Shown here: in pieces, positions 34,076 to 44,619 of the stretch | How positions within the stretch are numbered: position 1 is the first letter of the stretch | How the letters are laid out: every line of letters starts with the position of its first letter | Assembly (NCBI RefSeq): GCF_009362815.1 | Contig: NZ_WHNX01000001.1 | Location: forward strand, 1 to 64,000 | Direction of reading: 5' to 3' | Length of the DNA: 64,000 nt | DNA from: Alkalibaculum sporogenes | GTDB taxonomy: Bacteria > Bacillota > Clostridia > Eubacteriales > Alkalibacteraceae | The notes under the pieces: generated by a model | Database searches by the model: none | What the model saw: the letters and a program-made list of their open reading frames with translations, nothing else | Told to the model about the DNA's origin: nothing | Program-made: the position numbers and the translations under genes

Positions 34076-37000
34076 ATGCTCAATATTATAGAAAAATATA
34101 AAATACTAGAAACAATATATTGTTCATCTAGTAGAAGTGTATATAAAGCTTTTAATCTTGAATCAAAAGAAAATGTTATTATTAAAACAATAGATAGTGA
34201 GTTATATGATTTTATTAGCCATTCCAAACTTAAAAATGAATACAGGTTAATACATAAACTACAGGGCGAATATGTAATTAAGGCTTATGAACTGTTATAT
34301 TTTGATTCTCAGTATTACTTAGTAAGTGAAGATTTTGGAGCAGTTTCTTTGTTGCAGTATTGTCAAACCACTAAACTAAATATGAAAGAGTTTTTAGAAA
34401 TCGCTATAAAAACAGCAAAATGTCTTGAATATCTTCATAAAAACGGAGTTGTTCATAGAGATATTAACCCGACAAATATTGTGTATAATCCTGAAAAAAA
34501 AATATTGAAGCTTATTGATTTCGATATTTCTTCTGAGTTTTCCTTTGAGGAAATGCAACCATTGAATCCAAACAAACTGGAAGGTACATTGGCATATATT
34601 TCTCCTGAACAGACGGGAAGGATGAACCGTTTAATTGATTATAGGACAGATTTTTATTCTTTTGGTGTAACCTTATATCAACTGATTTGTGGCAGGCTAC
34701 CTTTTATATCGCACGACCCTGCTGAACTTGTTCATTTTCAGATGGCAGGAATACCTATTACTGCTAATGAAGTTGATCCCCTAATTCCGAAAGCAGTGTC
34801 TGGAATCATCTCAAAACTTATGGAAAAAATGCCTGATGAAAGATATAGAAGTGCTACAGGAATAATTTTTGATTTGCAAGAATGCCTAAAACAGCTCAAG
34901 AAAAATGAAATAATAGAAAAATTTGAGCTAGGGCTTGGCGATACCCATGATAAATTTGAAATCATAAAAAAAATATATGGGAGAGATAAGGAAATAAGAA
35001 AACTGCTAACTTCATTTCAAAATGTAAAAAAAGGAAAAGTCGAAAGTTTTGTTATAGGTGGCTATTCGGGGATCGGTAAGACCTCACTTGTAAGGGAAAT
35101 CCAGAAGTTCGTAATTAAAGAGCAGGGTATGTTTCTATGGGGCAAATACGACCAATATAATAAAAACGCGCCATATTCAGCTTATTTTCAAGCTATTGAA
35201 CAATTCTGTAGATATATTCTATCTGAACCTGAAACAGTAATGAATTATTGGAAAAAAAGAATACTGGATATAATGGGATCCAGTAGCAAGCTAATTACGG
35301 AAGATGTTCCGCTACTCGAACTGATTATTGGAGAACAACCAATAATCAAGTCAACTTCCATTATCGAAGAACAGACCATGTTCAAACTCGCCTTAAAAAA
35401 CTGGATTGTTGCTGTCGCATCACAGAAAAATCCCTTAGTATTGTTTATGGATGATTTGCAGTGGGCGGATATGGCTTCTCTAGAGTTGTTTATAAACATA
35501 CATCTGGATCCAGATATAAATAGCTTTTTATTTATCGGTACCTATCGGAACAACGAGGTGGATATATCCCACCCTCTTATGAGAAGCATTGAGAAAATCA
35601 ATCGGAATAACGGCAGTGTTGAGGTTATTCAACTGGAAAGTCTTGATTTAGGATCAATTAAACAGATGATCGCTAGTATTGTGAGTCACCCAGAAAAAGA
35701 AATTACGGGGCTTGCCCAAGCTGTTTATGAGAAGACTTCTGGAAATCCATTTTATACCATCGAGTTTCTTAAACAATGTAATGAAGATAAATTGTTTTAT
35801 TATGATCAGGATGAAATGAGATGGAAGTGGAATGGAGATGAAATAAAAAAGAGTAGAGCCTCGGAAAACGTGGCTGATTATCTCATTGGAAAAATTGAAC
35901 TACTACCTTTATCTGTGAAAAAGTTGATTACAACAGCAGCCTGTATAGGGAATCATTTTGATATCAAGGTATTATCGGCGTTATCTGGAAAAGATATGCC
36001 AAGCATCATAGAAGAGCTAAAACCAACTATCAATGAAGATATGATATACGTTTCTAGCAAAGAAAATGGTGAACTGCAATTTAAATTCTGTCATGACAAG
36101 TTTCAACAAGCAGGGTATCAGATTCTAACAGAATGTGTTCGAAAAGAAAACCACATAAGAATAGCCAGATACTATGAAACTGTCGAAGGATATGAAGGAT
36201 CAGACTACCTTTATGTTATTGCAGAGCATTATTCAAAGGGAATAGATTGCCTAAAAAAATCTCAAGAAATGGAAAGAGCAATTGAAATATTTTTTAAGGC
36301 AGCCCGTAAAGCAATTTTCTCATCTGCGTTTGCAACTGCTAAGGAGTATTTGGAGCTAATACTCGAGATTATTCCTCAAACCATTAATAAAGAAAGATCA
36401 TTTTTACTGCGGGTAAACATTGAATATCATTTAGTGCTTTTTAGTTTGGCATTATTCGACGAATTGGACAAAATTCATATTGTTATTGAAGAACTTGTAA
36501 AGGAACCTTTGGAATTGGTAGATTCGTGCTGTTTACAACTGGTAAGTCTCTCCAATCGGGGACGATTCGAGGAAGCTTTTTTCATGGGAACATCTCTTCT
36601 TGAAAGACTGGGAATAGAATATCCAAAAGTTGAATTACTAAAGACTGTTCAATTAGAAATTGAAAAGTATTATGAACATGTAAGAAAAGGCAGTATTGAA
36701 AGACTGGAAGAAAAGGAAAATTTAAGTGATAAAAAAGACATAGCCGTTGCTAAAATCTTAAATAGGATAGCAGCAGCAGGTTTGTTTTTCAATCCTTTGG
36801 CTTCGTTTTGGGCTACTTTGGTAAATACTAACCGGATGATGGAAAGAGGTATTACACCAATGTCTTTGGGAGGGTCGGCTGCTCTGATCTTGGCATTAAT
36901 CAATCTTCGAAATAATTATGATCAAGGATATAAGCTTGCTAAGACAACAATTAGCATCGCAAAAACCAGAGGTTTTACTAATGAATTATATAGAATTTAT

Positions 37001-39412
37001 CACACATATGGCCTGTTTACGTGTCATTGGTATGAACCTTTGGAAAATGGTGTTTTCTATGCTCATGAAGCTTATAAAGGTAACCTGAAAAATGGTGAGT
37101 TTGAATTTTCTTGTTTCAGCTTTTTTACTTCTCAGGTGGCTATTTTAGAATCCTGCAATTCTATTTCAGAGATGCAGGATGAAGTAGCGGTAGCTTTATC
37201 ATTTGCAAAAAAGATGAATAATTTATTTTCCTTGGAATCATTTGTGGTTTTTAATCAACTGGTAAAAGCGTTACAAGGAGAAACCTTAACATATGGAAGC
37301 TTTGATGATGAAGTTTTTAATGAAGAAAAACATGTAAAAGAAATTCAACACAATGCTATGGCAGTATGTTATTACTGTATATACGGAACACTAGTAGCAG
37401 TTTTGTTCGGTAATTTTAGTAAGGCTTACACACTTGCTGAAAAGGTAATTCCATATATTGCACATATGAGTGGATTTTATACTGTTGCACTACATAATTT
37501 TTTATATTCCCTTGCTATTTGTAAAACCATTGATAAAATCGAATGTTCACAGGAGATAGATCGATTACTAAACGTATTAAGAGAAAATCAGGAATGGTTA
37601 TATCAGAGGGCAAAGGATGCTCCTTTTAATTTTCAACACTTTTATGATCTTATAGATGCTGAAATGAAGATAGTTGAAGGGAAGTATGATGAAGCCTTCA
37701 GATTATATGAAAAAGCTATACTAGGTGCAAAAGAAAATAAAAGGCCGTATCACTATGCCTTGGCTTGTGAACTTGCAGGGGTTCAGTATCTGAGATTAGG
37801 AATTGAAAGGATTGGACGTTTTTATTTAAAAGAGTCTTATTCGGGTTTTTTATCATGGGAGGCGACAGGCAAAACGAAACAAATGGAAGAAAGATACATT
37901 GATATTATATTTAATGCAATAGACAGTTTGAAGCTAGGACAGTATTCTTCAAACAGAAGAAGTTTGACCAATGCTGCTGATTTTGATCTAAACGCCGTAA
38001 TTAAGGCTACTCAAGCTATTTCAGGAGTTATAGAAAGAAATAGACTGCTGGAAATACTTATGAAAATTATTCTTGAAAATTCGGGAAGTAATAAAGGGTA
38101 CATTTTTTTAAAGGACGATATTAGATGGATTTTATCTGCGTTTGTGATTGTAAAAGGTGTAGCAGAAAGTATTTTTGTAGAGAAAGAGGTTGATTTTGGA
38201 AGTGCTGATACAAACAAATTACTTCCTTTATCAGTGATTAGTTACGTGATTAGGACAAAAGAACCGTTGATTATTGGTAATGTTAATAAAAGTCAGTTTT
38301 CATCAGACAATTTTTATTTGGAAAATGATGATGCTTTATCTTTTATGTGTTTTCCCATCTTATCTCAAAATTTATTAAAAGGAATTATCTATCTTGAAAA
38401 TCACGTATTAACAGAAGCTTTTACGAAAGAACGAATTCAGGTACTGAATATATTTGCTTCACAGGCAGCTATTTCATTGGAAAACTCTATGCTTTATTCT
38501 GAACTTGAAAAAAAAGTAACAGAAAGAACTAAGCAATTAAATGATACTTATCAAAAATATGCCGACCTAGTGAACAATTTATCTGTAGGCGTGTCTAGAC
38601 GATCAGATTGCATAAATGGGGTTTATTTGGAAGCTAATCCTGCTCTTGTGAAAATGTTTGAAGCAAAGTCTAAAGATGAATTTATTAAACAACCCATAAG
38701 CAAGTATTATCTAAATTATGAAGGAATAAAGCAGCTCAATGATAAAATACTTCAAGAGGGATTAATTGAAGATGAAGAGTTAGAAATGATCACCTTGAAA
38801 GGAAAAGTATTTTGGGCTTCACATACTGCCATTAGAAAAAAAGATAATGATGGTCAAATTTATATTGATGGCATAATTACAGATATTACTCAAAGAAAAC
38901 ATGGGGAAGAAGAACTGCGTGAATTAGCATTGGTTGATGAATTAACTGGATTATATAATCGACGTGGTTTTATTACTCTAGCTACACAGCAAATAAAAAC
39001 TGCAGATCGTTTAGATCAGAAATTAATTTTGATGTATGCAGATATGGATAAGATGAAATGGATAAATGATACATTTGGACATCTTGAAGGAGATCGTGCG
39101 TTGATTGACTTTGCTGGAATATTAATAAATACATTTCGAAGTGCTGATATCATTTGCCGAATTGGTGGTGACGAGTTTATAGGATTAGCTTTAGATACTG
39201 AGGGAACTGTTGAAACAACTTTAGTTGCGCGGTTGTCGGAAAACTTAAAAGAATACAATTTACAGAGTTCTAGACTGTATGAGTTATCTACTAGTATTGG
39301 CGTAGCTAAGTATGATAATAATAACCCTTGTACTCTTGATGAACTATTAAAAAGAGGTGATAATCTTATGTATGAAGAAAAGAGAAAAAAGAGGATTCAA
39401 CGAGAAAAATAG
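34076..39412 (+). CDS. Giant kinase-AAA-GAF-PAS-GGDEF signalling protein
   Basis: 1778 residues from the ATG behind AAGGGGAG. Order: Ser/Thr protein kinase (1-270; HRD at 127-129, DFD at 148-150 in place of DFG, then GTLAYISPEQTGR); AAA-type ATPase (about 300-560; GGYSGIGKT Walker A at 328-336, LVLFMDDLQWAD Walker B); a long helical repeat region (about 620-1270); GAF (about 1310-1470); coiled linker; PAS (about 1500-1610); and GGDEF cyclase (about 1615-1770; IGGDEF at 1696-1701). The kinase/AAA/GAF scaffold is known from multidomain sensor kinases, usually with a histidine kinase end; here the output would be cyclic di-GMP synthesis. No EAL domain is attached. No operon partner. The protein is cytosolic with no membrane helix seen. 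Confidence 0.88.
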   Translation: MLNIIEKYKILETIYCSSSRSVYKAFNLESKENVIIKTIDSELYDFISHSKLKNEYRLIHKLQGEYVIKAYELLYFDSQYYLVSEDFGAVSLLQYCQTTKLNMKEFLEIAIKTAKCLEYLHKNGVVHRDINPTNIVYNPEKKILKLIDFDISSEFSFEEMQPLNPNKLEGTLAYISPEQTGRMNRLIDYRTDFYSFGVTLYQLICGRLPFISHDPAELVHFQMAGIPITANEVDPLIPKAVSGIISKLMEKMPDERYRSATGIIFDLQECLKQLKKNEIIEKFELGLGDTHDKFEIIKKIYGRDKEIRKLLTSFQNVKKGKVESFVIGGYSGIGKTSLVREIQKFVIKEQGMFLWGKYDQYNKNAPYSAYFQAIEQFCRYILSEPETVMNYWKKRILDIMGSSSKLITEDVPLLELIIGEQPIIKSTSIIEEQTMFKLALKNWIVAVASQKNPLVLFMDDLQWADMASLELFINIHLDPDINSFLFIGTYRNNEVDISHPLMRSIEKINRNNGSVEVIQLESLDLGSIKQMIASIVSHPEKEITGLAQAVYEKTSGNPFYTIEFLKQCNEDKLFYYDQDEMRWKWNGDEIKKSRASENVADYLIGKIELLPLSVKKLITTAACIGNHFDIKVLSALSGKDMPSIIEELKPTINEDMIYVSSKENGELQFKFCHDKFQQAGYQILTECVRKENHIRIARYYETVEGYEGSDYLYVIAEHYSKGIDCLKKSQEMERAIEIFFKAARKAIFSSAFATAKEYLELILEIIPQTINKERSFLLRVNIEYHLVLFSLALFDELDKIHIVIEELVKEPLELVDSCCLQLVSLSNRGRFEEAFFMGTSLLERLGIEYPKVELLKTVQLEIEKYYEHVRKGSIERLEEKENLSDKKDIAVAKILNRIAAAGLFFNPLASFWATLVNTNRMMERGITPMSLGGSAALILALINLRNNYDQGYKLAKTTISIAKTRGFTNELYRIYHTYGLFTCHWYEPLENGVFYAHEAYKGNLKNGEFEFSCFSFFTSQVAILESCNSISEMQDEVAVALSFAKKMNNLFSLESFVVFNQLVKALQGETLTYGSFDDEVFNEEKHVKEIQHNAMAVCYYCIYGTLVAVLFGNFSKAYTLAEKVIPYIAHMSGFYTVALHNFLYSLAICKTIDKIECSQEIDRLLNVLRENQEWLYQRAKDAPFNFQHFYDLIDAEMKIVEGKYDEAFRLYEKAILGAKENKRPYHYALACELAGVQYLRLGIERIGRFYLKESYSGFLSWEATGKTKQMEERYIDIIFNAIDSLKLGQYSSNRRSLTNAADFDLNAVIKATQAISGVIERNRLLEILMKIILENSGSNKGYIFLKDDIRWILSAFVIVKGVAESIFVEKEVDFGSADTNKLLPLSVISYVIRTKEPLIIGNVNKSQFSSDNFYLENDDALSFMCFPILSQNLLKGIIYLENHVLTEAFTKERIQVLNIFASQAAISLENSMLYSELEKKVTERTKQLNDTYQKYADLVNNLSVGVSRRSDCINGVYLEANPALVKMFEAKSKDEFIKQPISKYYLNYEGIKQLNDKILQEGLIEDEELEMITLKGKVFWASHTAIRKKDNDGQIYIDGIITDITQRKHGEEELRELALVDELTGLYNRRGFITLATQQIKTADRLDQKLILMYADMDKMKWINDTFGHLEGDRALIDFAGILINTFRSADIICRIGGDEFIGLALDTEGTVETTLVARLSENLKEYNLQSSRLYELSTSIGVAKYDNNNPCTLDELLKRGDNLMYEEKRKKRIQREK

Positions 39413-39420
39413 GACTAATT

Positions 39421-39787
39421 CCCAAACTTTTATAATCCCGCATTAGAAGGCACTAAGATACCCGTCGTAGGTTGTGGGCTTCTAGCTTCTTTCAGTTGCT
39501 ACAAACCTCATCAACCCTGACCGGGGCGATACCATTCAATTTATCTCCTTGCAGTCTAGATAAATTGGGTATTGCTCCACTTCAATATTTCAAGATGAAA
39601 AAAGATAAGTGGGGGTTAAGTGCCTGTAAAAGTCGCGACACTCGCCAAATGAAAGTAAGGTATTTAACTGCTCCGTTATTAAGGTACTAGCGGAAACATA
39701 TTGTCGCTTGGCTCGTTGTTATGCGAAAACTAATATTCAGTATGGGATGAAGAAAACCTGTACTGAATAAAGTTTCACTTTATTTCT
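39421..39787 (+). mobile_element. IS200/IS605 3' remnant: TnpB tail, omega-RNA-type region and right end
   Basis: It begins in a frame FYNPALEGTKIPVVGCGLLA ... CYKPHQP-stop, typical of a TnpB C-terminal tail. Then comes a GC-rich structured stretch (GGGGTTAAGTGCCTGTAAAA, GCGACACTCGCC, CTGCTCCGTT, TTGTCGCTTGGCTCGTTG) of the kind from which TnpB guide (omega) RNAs are made. It ends in a subterminal hairpin ATTCAGTATGGG ... CCTGTACTGAAT and TAAAGTTTCACTTTAT. TnpA and most of TnpB are absent. Related ends occur at 20384, 26338, 41985, 49586 and 60235. Confidence 0.75.
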
Positions 39788-40830
39788 TCAAGGGGAAATG
39801 TTACCTGCCAGTTTCCTTCTGTAAACAATCCACTGGTAACAAAGGTTCCATAAAATGAATATTGTTTAATTTCTGATTGGGGAATGTCAAATACAAATTC
39901 ATTATAATCAATTCTATTATCCTTATCAAAATTCTCTGCAAAACCGACACTATAATCATATTCAATTTGATTCCCATTCTTATCTCTTAAGAAAAAATAT
40001 CCATGATTATCCTTAGTCAAATTATTTACAACAGATGTTTGTATATGAAGCATATCATTTACATATCCAATGCCTGTTAAATCAATACCTTTTATTGGGA
40101 AATCCATTGGAGGAGTGGGGACAAGAACTTCAGCACTGTTATCGTACTTTGTAAAATGTTTTTCATATTTGACACCACTTCCGCCAACCGTTGAAACTTG
40201 CTTTGTCGATGGACTGCTATTAATATTTGCTGAACTTATCCCAATTGGTATTTCATTATATTCATGCTTACTACTAATAAATTCTCTAGCTGAAAAGGTT
40301 ATTTTATCACCAATAATATTTCTGTTACCCCACTCTGTTATAGATATCAGGAAGGTTGCTGTTCTTGTTGATTCTTCATAGTAAATAAGCTGACATGTTG
40401 CAGAACTGTCAAATGGACGATTAATTGAGTAGCTGTCATTAAGGTCTGTGGTTTCATCAATACGTTCTCCTATAAGATCTTGCATTGTAATATAAACTTC
40501 AACTATATTGTCATGGACATACGAAGATACTACCTCCATTTTAATACCATTATCTTCATGAGATTTTTGCACAGGCATAAAAAACTGTGTAGCAGTTGGA
40601 GAAACAAAATACATAAGTTCATAAATAGCAGGTACATTGGCAGCAAGTACAGGTGTTATAGTTATAGCACTTACAATAAGCATTGTGAAAATAATAATAG
40701 GATTTGGGAAAATTTTTGTCCTTTTCATTGTGCCACTTTCACTTTTATTTACTGAGTAAATTATTTTATCTACAAGTTTTTGGTCGGGAAAAATTTGTTC
40801 GTTCATACTACGATATTTTTCTTCAAACAT
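39775..40830 (-). CDS. Membrane anti-sigma factor, DUF4179-like
   Basis: A 351-residue protein with a short cytosolic start (residues 1-42, FEEKYRSMNEQIFPDQKLVD), one membrane helix (IIIFTMLIVSAITITPVLAA, about 46-65) and a large extracellular domain. It overlaps the ECF sigma gene by 8 bp, so it is the likely membrane anti-sigma that sequesters that sigma and senses an envelope signal. The stop codon TGA is inside the terminal string of the IS605-like right end, so insertion may have changed the C-terminus or used a target sequence there. Confidence 0.8.
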   Translation of the reverse strand: MFEEKYRSMNEQIFPDQKLVDKIIYSVNKSESGTMKRTKIFPNPIIIFTMLIVSAITITPVLAANVPAIYELMYFVSPTATQFFMPVQKSHEDNGIKMEVVSSYVHDNIVEVYITMQDLIGERIDETTDLNDSYSINRPFDSSATCQLIYYEESTRTATFLISITEWGNRNIIGDKITFSAREFISSKHEYNEIPIGISSANINSSPSTKQVSTVGGSGVKYEKHFTKYDNSAEVLVPTPPMDFPIKGIDLTGIGYVNDMLHIQTSVVNNLTKDNHGYFFLRDKNGNQIEYDYSVGFAENFDKDNRIDYNEFVFDIPQSEIKQYSFYGTFVTSGLFTEGNWQVTFPLEEIK

Positions 40831-41302
40831 AATAATCCTCCTTTAAAATTTCTTTTAGCTTATACCTTGCACGTGTAAGTTGGGTTCTGACAGTGGATGG
40901 TTTTTGTTTTAGTGCTTTACTAATTTCTTCTATGCTCAAATCCTCATAGTAAAACAACTGTATTACTGTTCTATACTTCATAGGTAGTTTTTGAAGCTCA
41001 TAGTGAAGATTAGTTTCTTCCTCGGTTTCGAAAACAATGGTTTCATTTAATGGCACTATTTTCTTTCTCCAAGGTAATGCCCACATTTTCTTGCAACTGT
41101 TGATAGTAACGCGAATAAGCCAAGCTTTTCTATGTTCCTCTGTCTTAAACTGCGGTTTTTTCCTTAGATATATTAAAAAGACTTCTTGGTAGATATCATC
41201 AGCATCACTTTTATTTCTTGTATGTGAAAAAGCCAATCTATAAACCATATCAGAAAAAGTTTTTACAACAGTAACTTCAGAATAATAATTCAACTGTTTC
41301 AT
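40823..41302 (-). CDS. ECF sigma factor
   Basis: 159 residues with sigma region 2 (FSDMVYRLAFSHTRNKSDAD, DIYQEVFLIYLRKKPQF, AWLIRVTINSCKK) and region 4 (LPMKYRTVIQLFYYEDLSIE followed by EISKALKQKPSTVRTQLTRAR). SigV/SigX-like in size. Cotranscribed and overlapping with its probable anti-sigma. Ribosome site AAGGAGG before the ATG. Confidence 0.9.
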   Translation of the reverse strand: MKQLNYYSEVTVVKTFSDMVYRLAFSHTRNKSDADDIYQEVFLIYLRKKPQFKTEEHRKAWLIRVTINSCKKMWALPWRKKIVPLNETIVFETEEETNLHYELQKLPMKYRTVIQLFYYEDLSIEEISKALKQKPSTVRTQLTRARYKLKEILKEDYYV

Positions 41303-41376
41303 AAGCAGAGCCTCCTTTCACTATGAATACCTTTTAGCACCCCAAAAAGCTACAAAATTATAAAATATATAAAAAT

Positions 41377-41392
41377 GCCGCCATTTGGCGGC
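41377..41392. repeat. GCCGCC-ATTT-GGCGGC hairpin
   Basis: A perfect 6-bp GC stem upstream of the ECF operon. T-runs are weak, so its role as a terminator is uncertain. The gap 41303-42134 otherwise holds only repeats and no supported gene. Confidence 0.4.
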
Positions 41393-41702
41393 TTGAAAAT
41401 CAAATAATTCTTATTGCACAGTATTCTACTATTACGACGCATTATAAGAATATTGTGTCTAAAGTAAATATAGGCATGAACCTAAGAAAACAAATTCCTT
41501 ATTTCCTAATCTTTGATAGCCAAATATTAGTTTAGGCAACTCAATATATTTACTTGCTTCAAGTGCATATTAAATCAACTTACATATTCTTTTATTACGT
41601 ATATAGGCTACAAACATTGTATTATTTTGTATTAATATACTCTCAGGATAAGAAAATATTCCTTTGAAATTCTGAGTCAAAAAGCATATGAAAGTAGGCA
41701 TT

Positions 41703-41721
41703 TGTGACGGCAGGATGTGTT
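41703..41721 (-). repeat. Dispersed CACATCCTGCCGTC repeat, minus-strand copy
   Basis: GTGACGGCAGGATGTGTTG, the reverse complement of the string at 5144-5168. Confidence 0.45.
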
Positions 41722-41984
41722 GCAAAGAGGTACAAGTAGAACGTAAATTAGACTTTGACACTCTATCTTGATTATAATCAAACTTCCTAATAAAATCAAA
41801 TGCAAAATGCAAGATATTGTCGCAGTTTTCAGAAAATTTCAGATCTATTAGAAATAATATACTATGAATGCTCATAAGATAAGTTTATATGAAGAAAAAA
41901 ATTAGATATATTAATTCATGATGCTGCTTATTTTAATCATAGTGAGAAGAATTACCAGTTAAGCAGTGATGGTATAGAATTAAC

Positions 41985-42016
41985 ATTTGCAACTGAATAA
42001 AGTTTCACTTTATTAT
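41985..42016 (+). repeat. IS605-type terminal string
   Basis: CAACTGAATAAAGTTTCACT then TTATTATGAG; matches the last about 23 bp of the element at 39421-39787. The rest of the element is not recognisable. Confidence 0.5.
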
Positions 42017-42134
42017 GAGATAAATTATATAACAATCAATATGTTATTGTAATTTGTAAGAGTTTATATAATAATGAGTTTAAAGATATTAAAAGTTGAG
42101 AAATGTAGTTTTTATATGAAGGAGACTGAATAAT

Positions 42135-42689
42135 ATGATGAAAATTGAAACCGACAGGCTGATACTTCGCCCACTTGGAACACAAGATTTTGAGGCGTTT
42201 TACAGCTATAGTTCTGTGTCAGAAAATATGACATATATGATTTTTGGTCCGTATACTCCAGAAAGTGCAAGAGGTTTTCTTGAAATATGCGAGAAATGGT
42301 GGAAAGACCAACCACCTAAAATCTATGAATTTGCCGTTATGCTCAAGGAAAGTGACAAAATGATAGGTAACTGCGGCTTATATCTAGATGGAGAGAGTCG
42401 CAACACAGGTATGCTCGGTTGGTGTACCCATAGAGATTATTGGAACCATGGTTATGCCACTGAGTTTGTGGAGGCACTGTTGAAATTTGGATTTGAGGAG
42501 CTAAAACTTCACCGTATTCATGCCGAATGTAATGCCGATAACATTGCAAGTGCGAGAGTCATGGAGCATGTAGGCATGCGTCGGGAGGGTCATTTTATCA
42601 AAAACCGGTTTGATAGGGTTGGTGACCAGAAAATGTGGTACAGTGAGTTTTTCTACGGCATTCTAAGGGATGAGTATCTTGGATTGTAA
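42135..42689 (+). CDS. GNAT acetyltransferase, RimJ/RimL type
   Basis: 184 residues: ETDRLILRPLGTQDFEAFYS start, WCTHRDYWNHGYATEFVEAL is the acetyl-CoA loop (variant of R-x-x-G-x-A), LHRIHAECNADNIASARVME and HVGMRREG complete the family. Such enzymes acetylate protein N-termini, antibiotics or small amines. Ribosome site GAAGGAGAC. Stands alone. Confidence 0.85.
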   Translation: MMKIETDRLILRPLGTQDFEAFYSYSSVSENMTYMIFGPYTPESARGFLEICEKWWKDQPPKIYEFAVMLKESDKMIGNCGLYLDGESRNTGMLGWCTHRDYWNHGYATEFVEALLKFGFEELKLHRIHAECNADNIASARVMEHVGMRREGHFIKNRFDRVGDQKMWYSEFFYGILRDEYLGL

Positions 42690-42766
42690 GATTACTGAAA
42701 AAGACATTACCCCTCCTTTGTAGTATACAAGTTTTATACTGTCTACTACAAAGGTAGCATATAACA

Positions 42767-42802
42767 AAAAAAGTCCTTAGTTCTAATGATTGACTAAGGA
42801 TT
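42767..42802 (-). terminator. Terminator after the chemoreceptor gene
   Basis: On the minus strand TCCTTAGTC, loop, ACTAAGGACTTTTTTT: 8-9-bp stem with long T-run, 40 bp past the stop codon. Confidence 0.8.
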
Positions 42803-42841
42803 ATTCTGGTACATAAAGTTCTTTAAAGTTCTTGATATTAT

Positions 42842-44164
42842 CTAGATAACAAACTTTGCGATGCTATTTTCCATTTCATTAGAAAAATTTGCTACTTTTT
42901 CAATCTGTTTTGTTGATTCTTGGATTGTTGATCTTTGATGCTCTACTGATGCTGACGCTTCTTGTGTAGCTGCTGCGTTTTCTTGAGCAACTGCTGCTAA
43001 ATTGTTAGTTACTTGTATTATTTTTTCTTTATTAGTATCCATATTTTCTCCTAGTAAGTTTAAATCAGAAATCAGATTCTTCATATCATCTAAAGCGGTC
43101 ACTATTCCGTCGAATTCAGCGTTTGTAGCTTTCAGGCTTGAAGATTGATCATCAATAACATGAATGACATTACTCATTTTTTCTACTGCAATATCAGCTC
43201 TTTGTGATAGTTCGTCAATAACTACTACAATATCTTCGCTAAACTGATTGGATTGTTCTGCTAATGTACGTATTTCTTCTGCTACAACTGCAAAACCTTT
43301 TCCAGCATCACCAGCTCTTGCAGCTTCAATAGCTGCATTCAGTGCTAAAAGATTTGTTTGAGATGCAATATTACGAATCATCTCACTAGCCTTCTTTATT
43401 TTTTCTGCACTCATGTTTGTATCCAATATGATTTGATTTGCCTCTTTAGTAAAATTAATACTTTGAGAAAATTGTTCATTCAATGAATTTAAAACTTTAA
43501 TACCATTATGGTTATGAATGTCGACTTTTTCAGTTTGAACATTCAATGTATTAAGTAGTTTTCTATTTTTATTAATTAGCTCACCAATACTCTTTGCATA
43601 TTCAGCACCACTTTGAGTTTCTGTTACTTGTTCATTTGCTCCTAGTGCAATAGATTCAATTGTGGTAGAAATTTCATTAGACATTTCAAAGCTCAACGAG
43701 CTCATTTTATCAAGGTTTTGAGATAAGTTTTTAAGTTCATGGGAAGTATTAGATGATGATTTCATTTCATCTTGCATAGTTTGGATGAAAATATTGATGT
43801 GTTTTACTAGGTTACCGATTTCATCATTTGATTCAACTTCTATGCGTTTACTTAAATCTAAATTCGACACAATATGGGATATACTAAGAACGGATTGATT
43901 TAAGGGTCTCAACACCATGAATTCTAATAAGATTAGGACTATGAAGGAGACTACTAATAAATTAATCAATGTGGAAATATATAGTGATATATTACTTGGA
44001 ATAAACTCTAAATGATTTACCAAACCTCCTACGAAAAGAGATATGGTAGGACCTATTAAAAGTGCAATAATCACACTTATTAATACTTTGGGTTTAATAC
44101 CTAATTTGATTTTATTTACAAAATTAAAGCTTTTCTTTTTCGTACTTTTACTATTCATAGTCAT
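42842..44164 (-). CDS. Methyl-accepting chemotaxis protein without a ligand domain
   Basis: 440 residues. Two close membrane helices (about 30-50 and 62-84), a HAMP region ([20 protein letters not shown]), and a cytoplasmic signalling domain with the hairpin tip region [20 protein letters not shown] then [19 protein letters not shown]. Only about 11 residues lie between the two helices, so there is no extracellular sensor. It may sense membrane or cytoplasmic state. GAGGAGG ribosome site. No other chemotaxis genes nearby. Confidence 0.88.
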   Translation of the reverse strand: MTMNSKSTKKKSFNFVNKIKLGIKPKVLISVIIALLIGPTISLFVGGLVNHLEFIPSNISLYISTLINLLVVSFIVLILLEFMVLRPLNQSVLSISHIVSNLDLSKRIEVESNDEIGNLVKHINIFIQTMQDEMKSSSNTSHELKNLSQNLDKMSSLSFEMSNEISTTIESIALGANEQVTETQSGAEYAKSIGELINKNRKLLNTLNVQTEKVDIHNHNGIKVLNSLNEQFSQSINFTKEANQIILDTNMSAEKIKKASEMIRNIASQTNLLALNAAIEAARAGDAGKGFAVVAEEIRTLAEQSNQFSEDIVVVIDELSQRADIAVEKMSNVIHVIDDQSSSLKATNAEFDGIVTALDDMKNLISDLNLLGENMDTNKEKIIQVTNNLAAVAQENAAATQEASASVEHQRSTIQESTKQIEKVANFSNEMENSIAKFVI

Positions 44165-44619
44165 AATACCTCCTCGAATAAATTAATGTTCTTATAATAT
44201 CGGTTAATACTATTTATTCTTAAGCACTAATACAGAAAAATAAAGAAGCCTTTTTAGTGGTTTGTATTAAAGATATATCTACAGATTACGCCACTAGAGG
44301 GATATCATATATAAATACCTCCCCAAGATAATTCGAGAGTATTACACCTATAACAGTAATAGCAAAACTCATTACTATAGAGAAATAAAGTTCATAGATA
44401 ATGTAGTCAATAATATTTATAGTATCGGACCTTATTTGATGGGATTAATTGATTGTGAAAGTAGGTATAACAACAAAGTGCTAATTTGGTATTATATATA
44501 TCATATCATGAGGAAATTGATGATATGATATATGGACACACCAGAGGATATGGAAAATAATAAAAATAGTTGTAACATAATGCTTGATTCTGACACTAAT
44601 ACTATGAAAGGGGGATTTT
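44165..44619. other. Gap upstream of the second ECF sigma gene
   Basis: No gene seen. TGTAAC near 44572 is a possible -35 half of an ECF-type promoter, but the -10 part is not clear. Confidence 0.35.

Noticed and set aside
39472-39690. 72-codon frame in the IS605-type relic
   Set aside because: It lies in the structured region and partly reflects the TnpB tail in a shifted frame; treated as part of the relic.
41570-41875. 101-codon minus-strand frame
   Set aside because: It contains the dispersed CATCCTGCCGTC repeat, has no ribosome site and no family.
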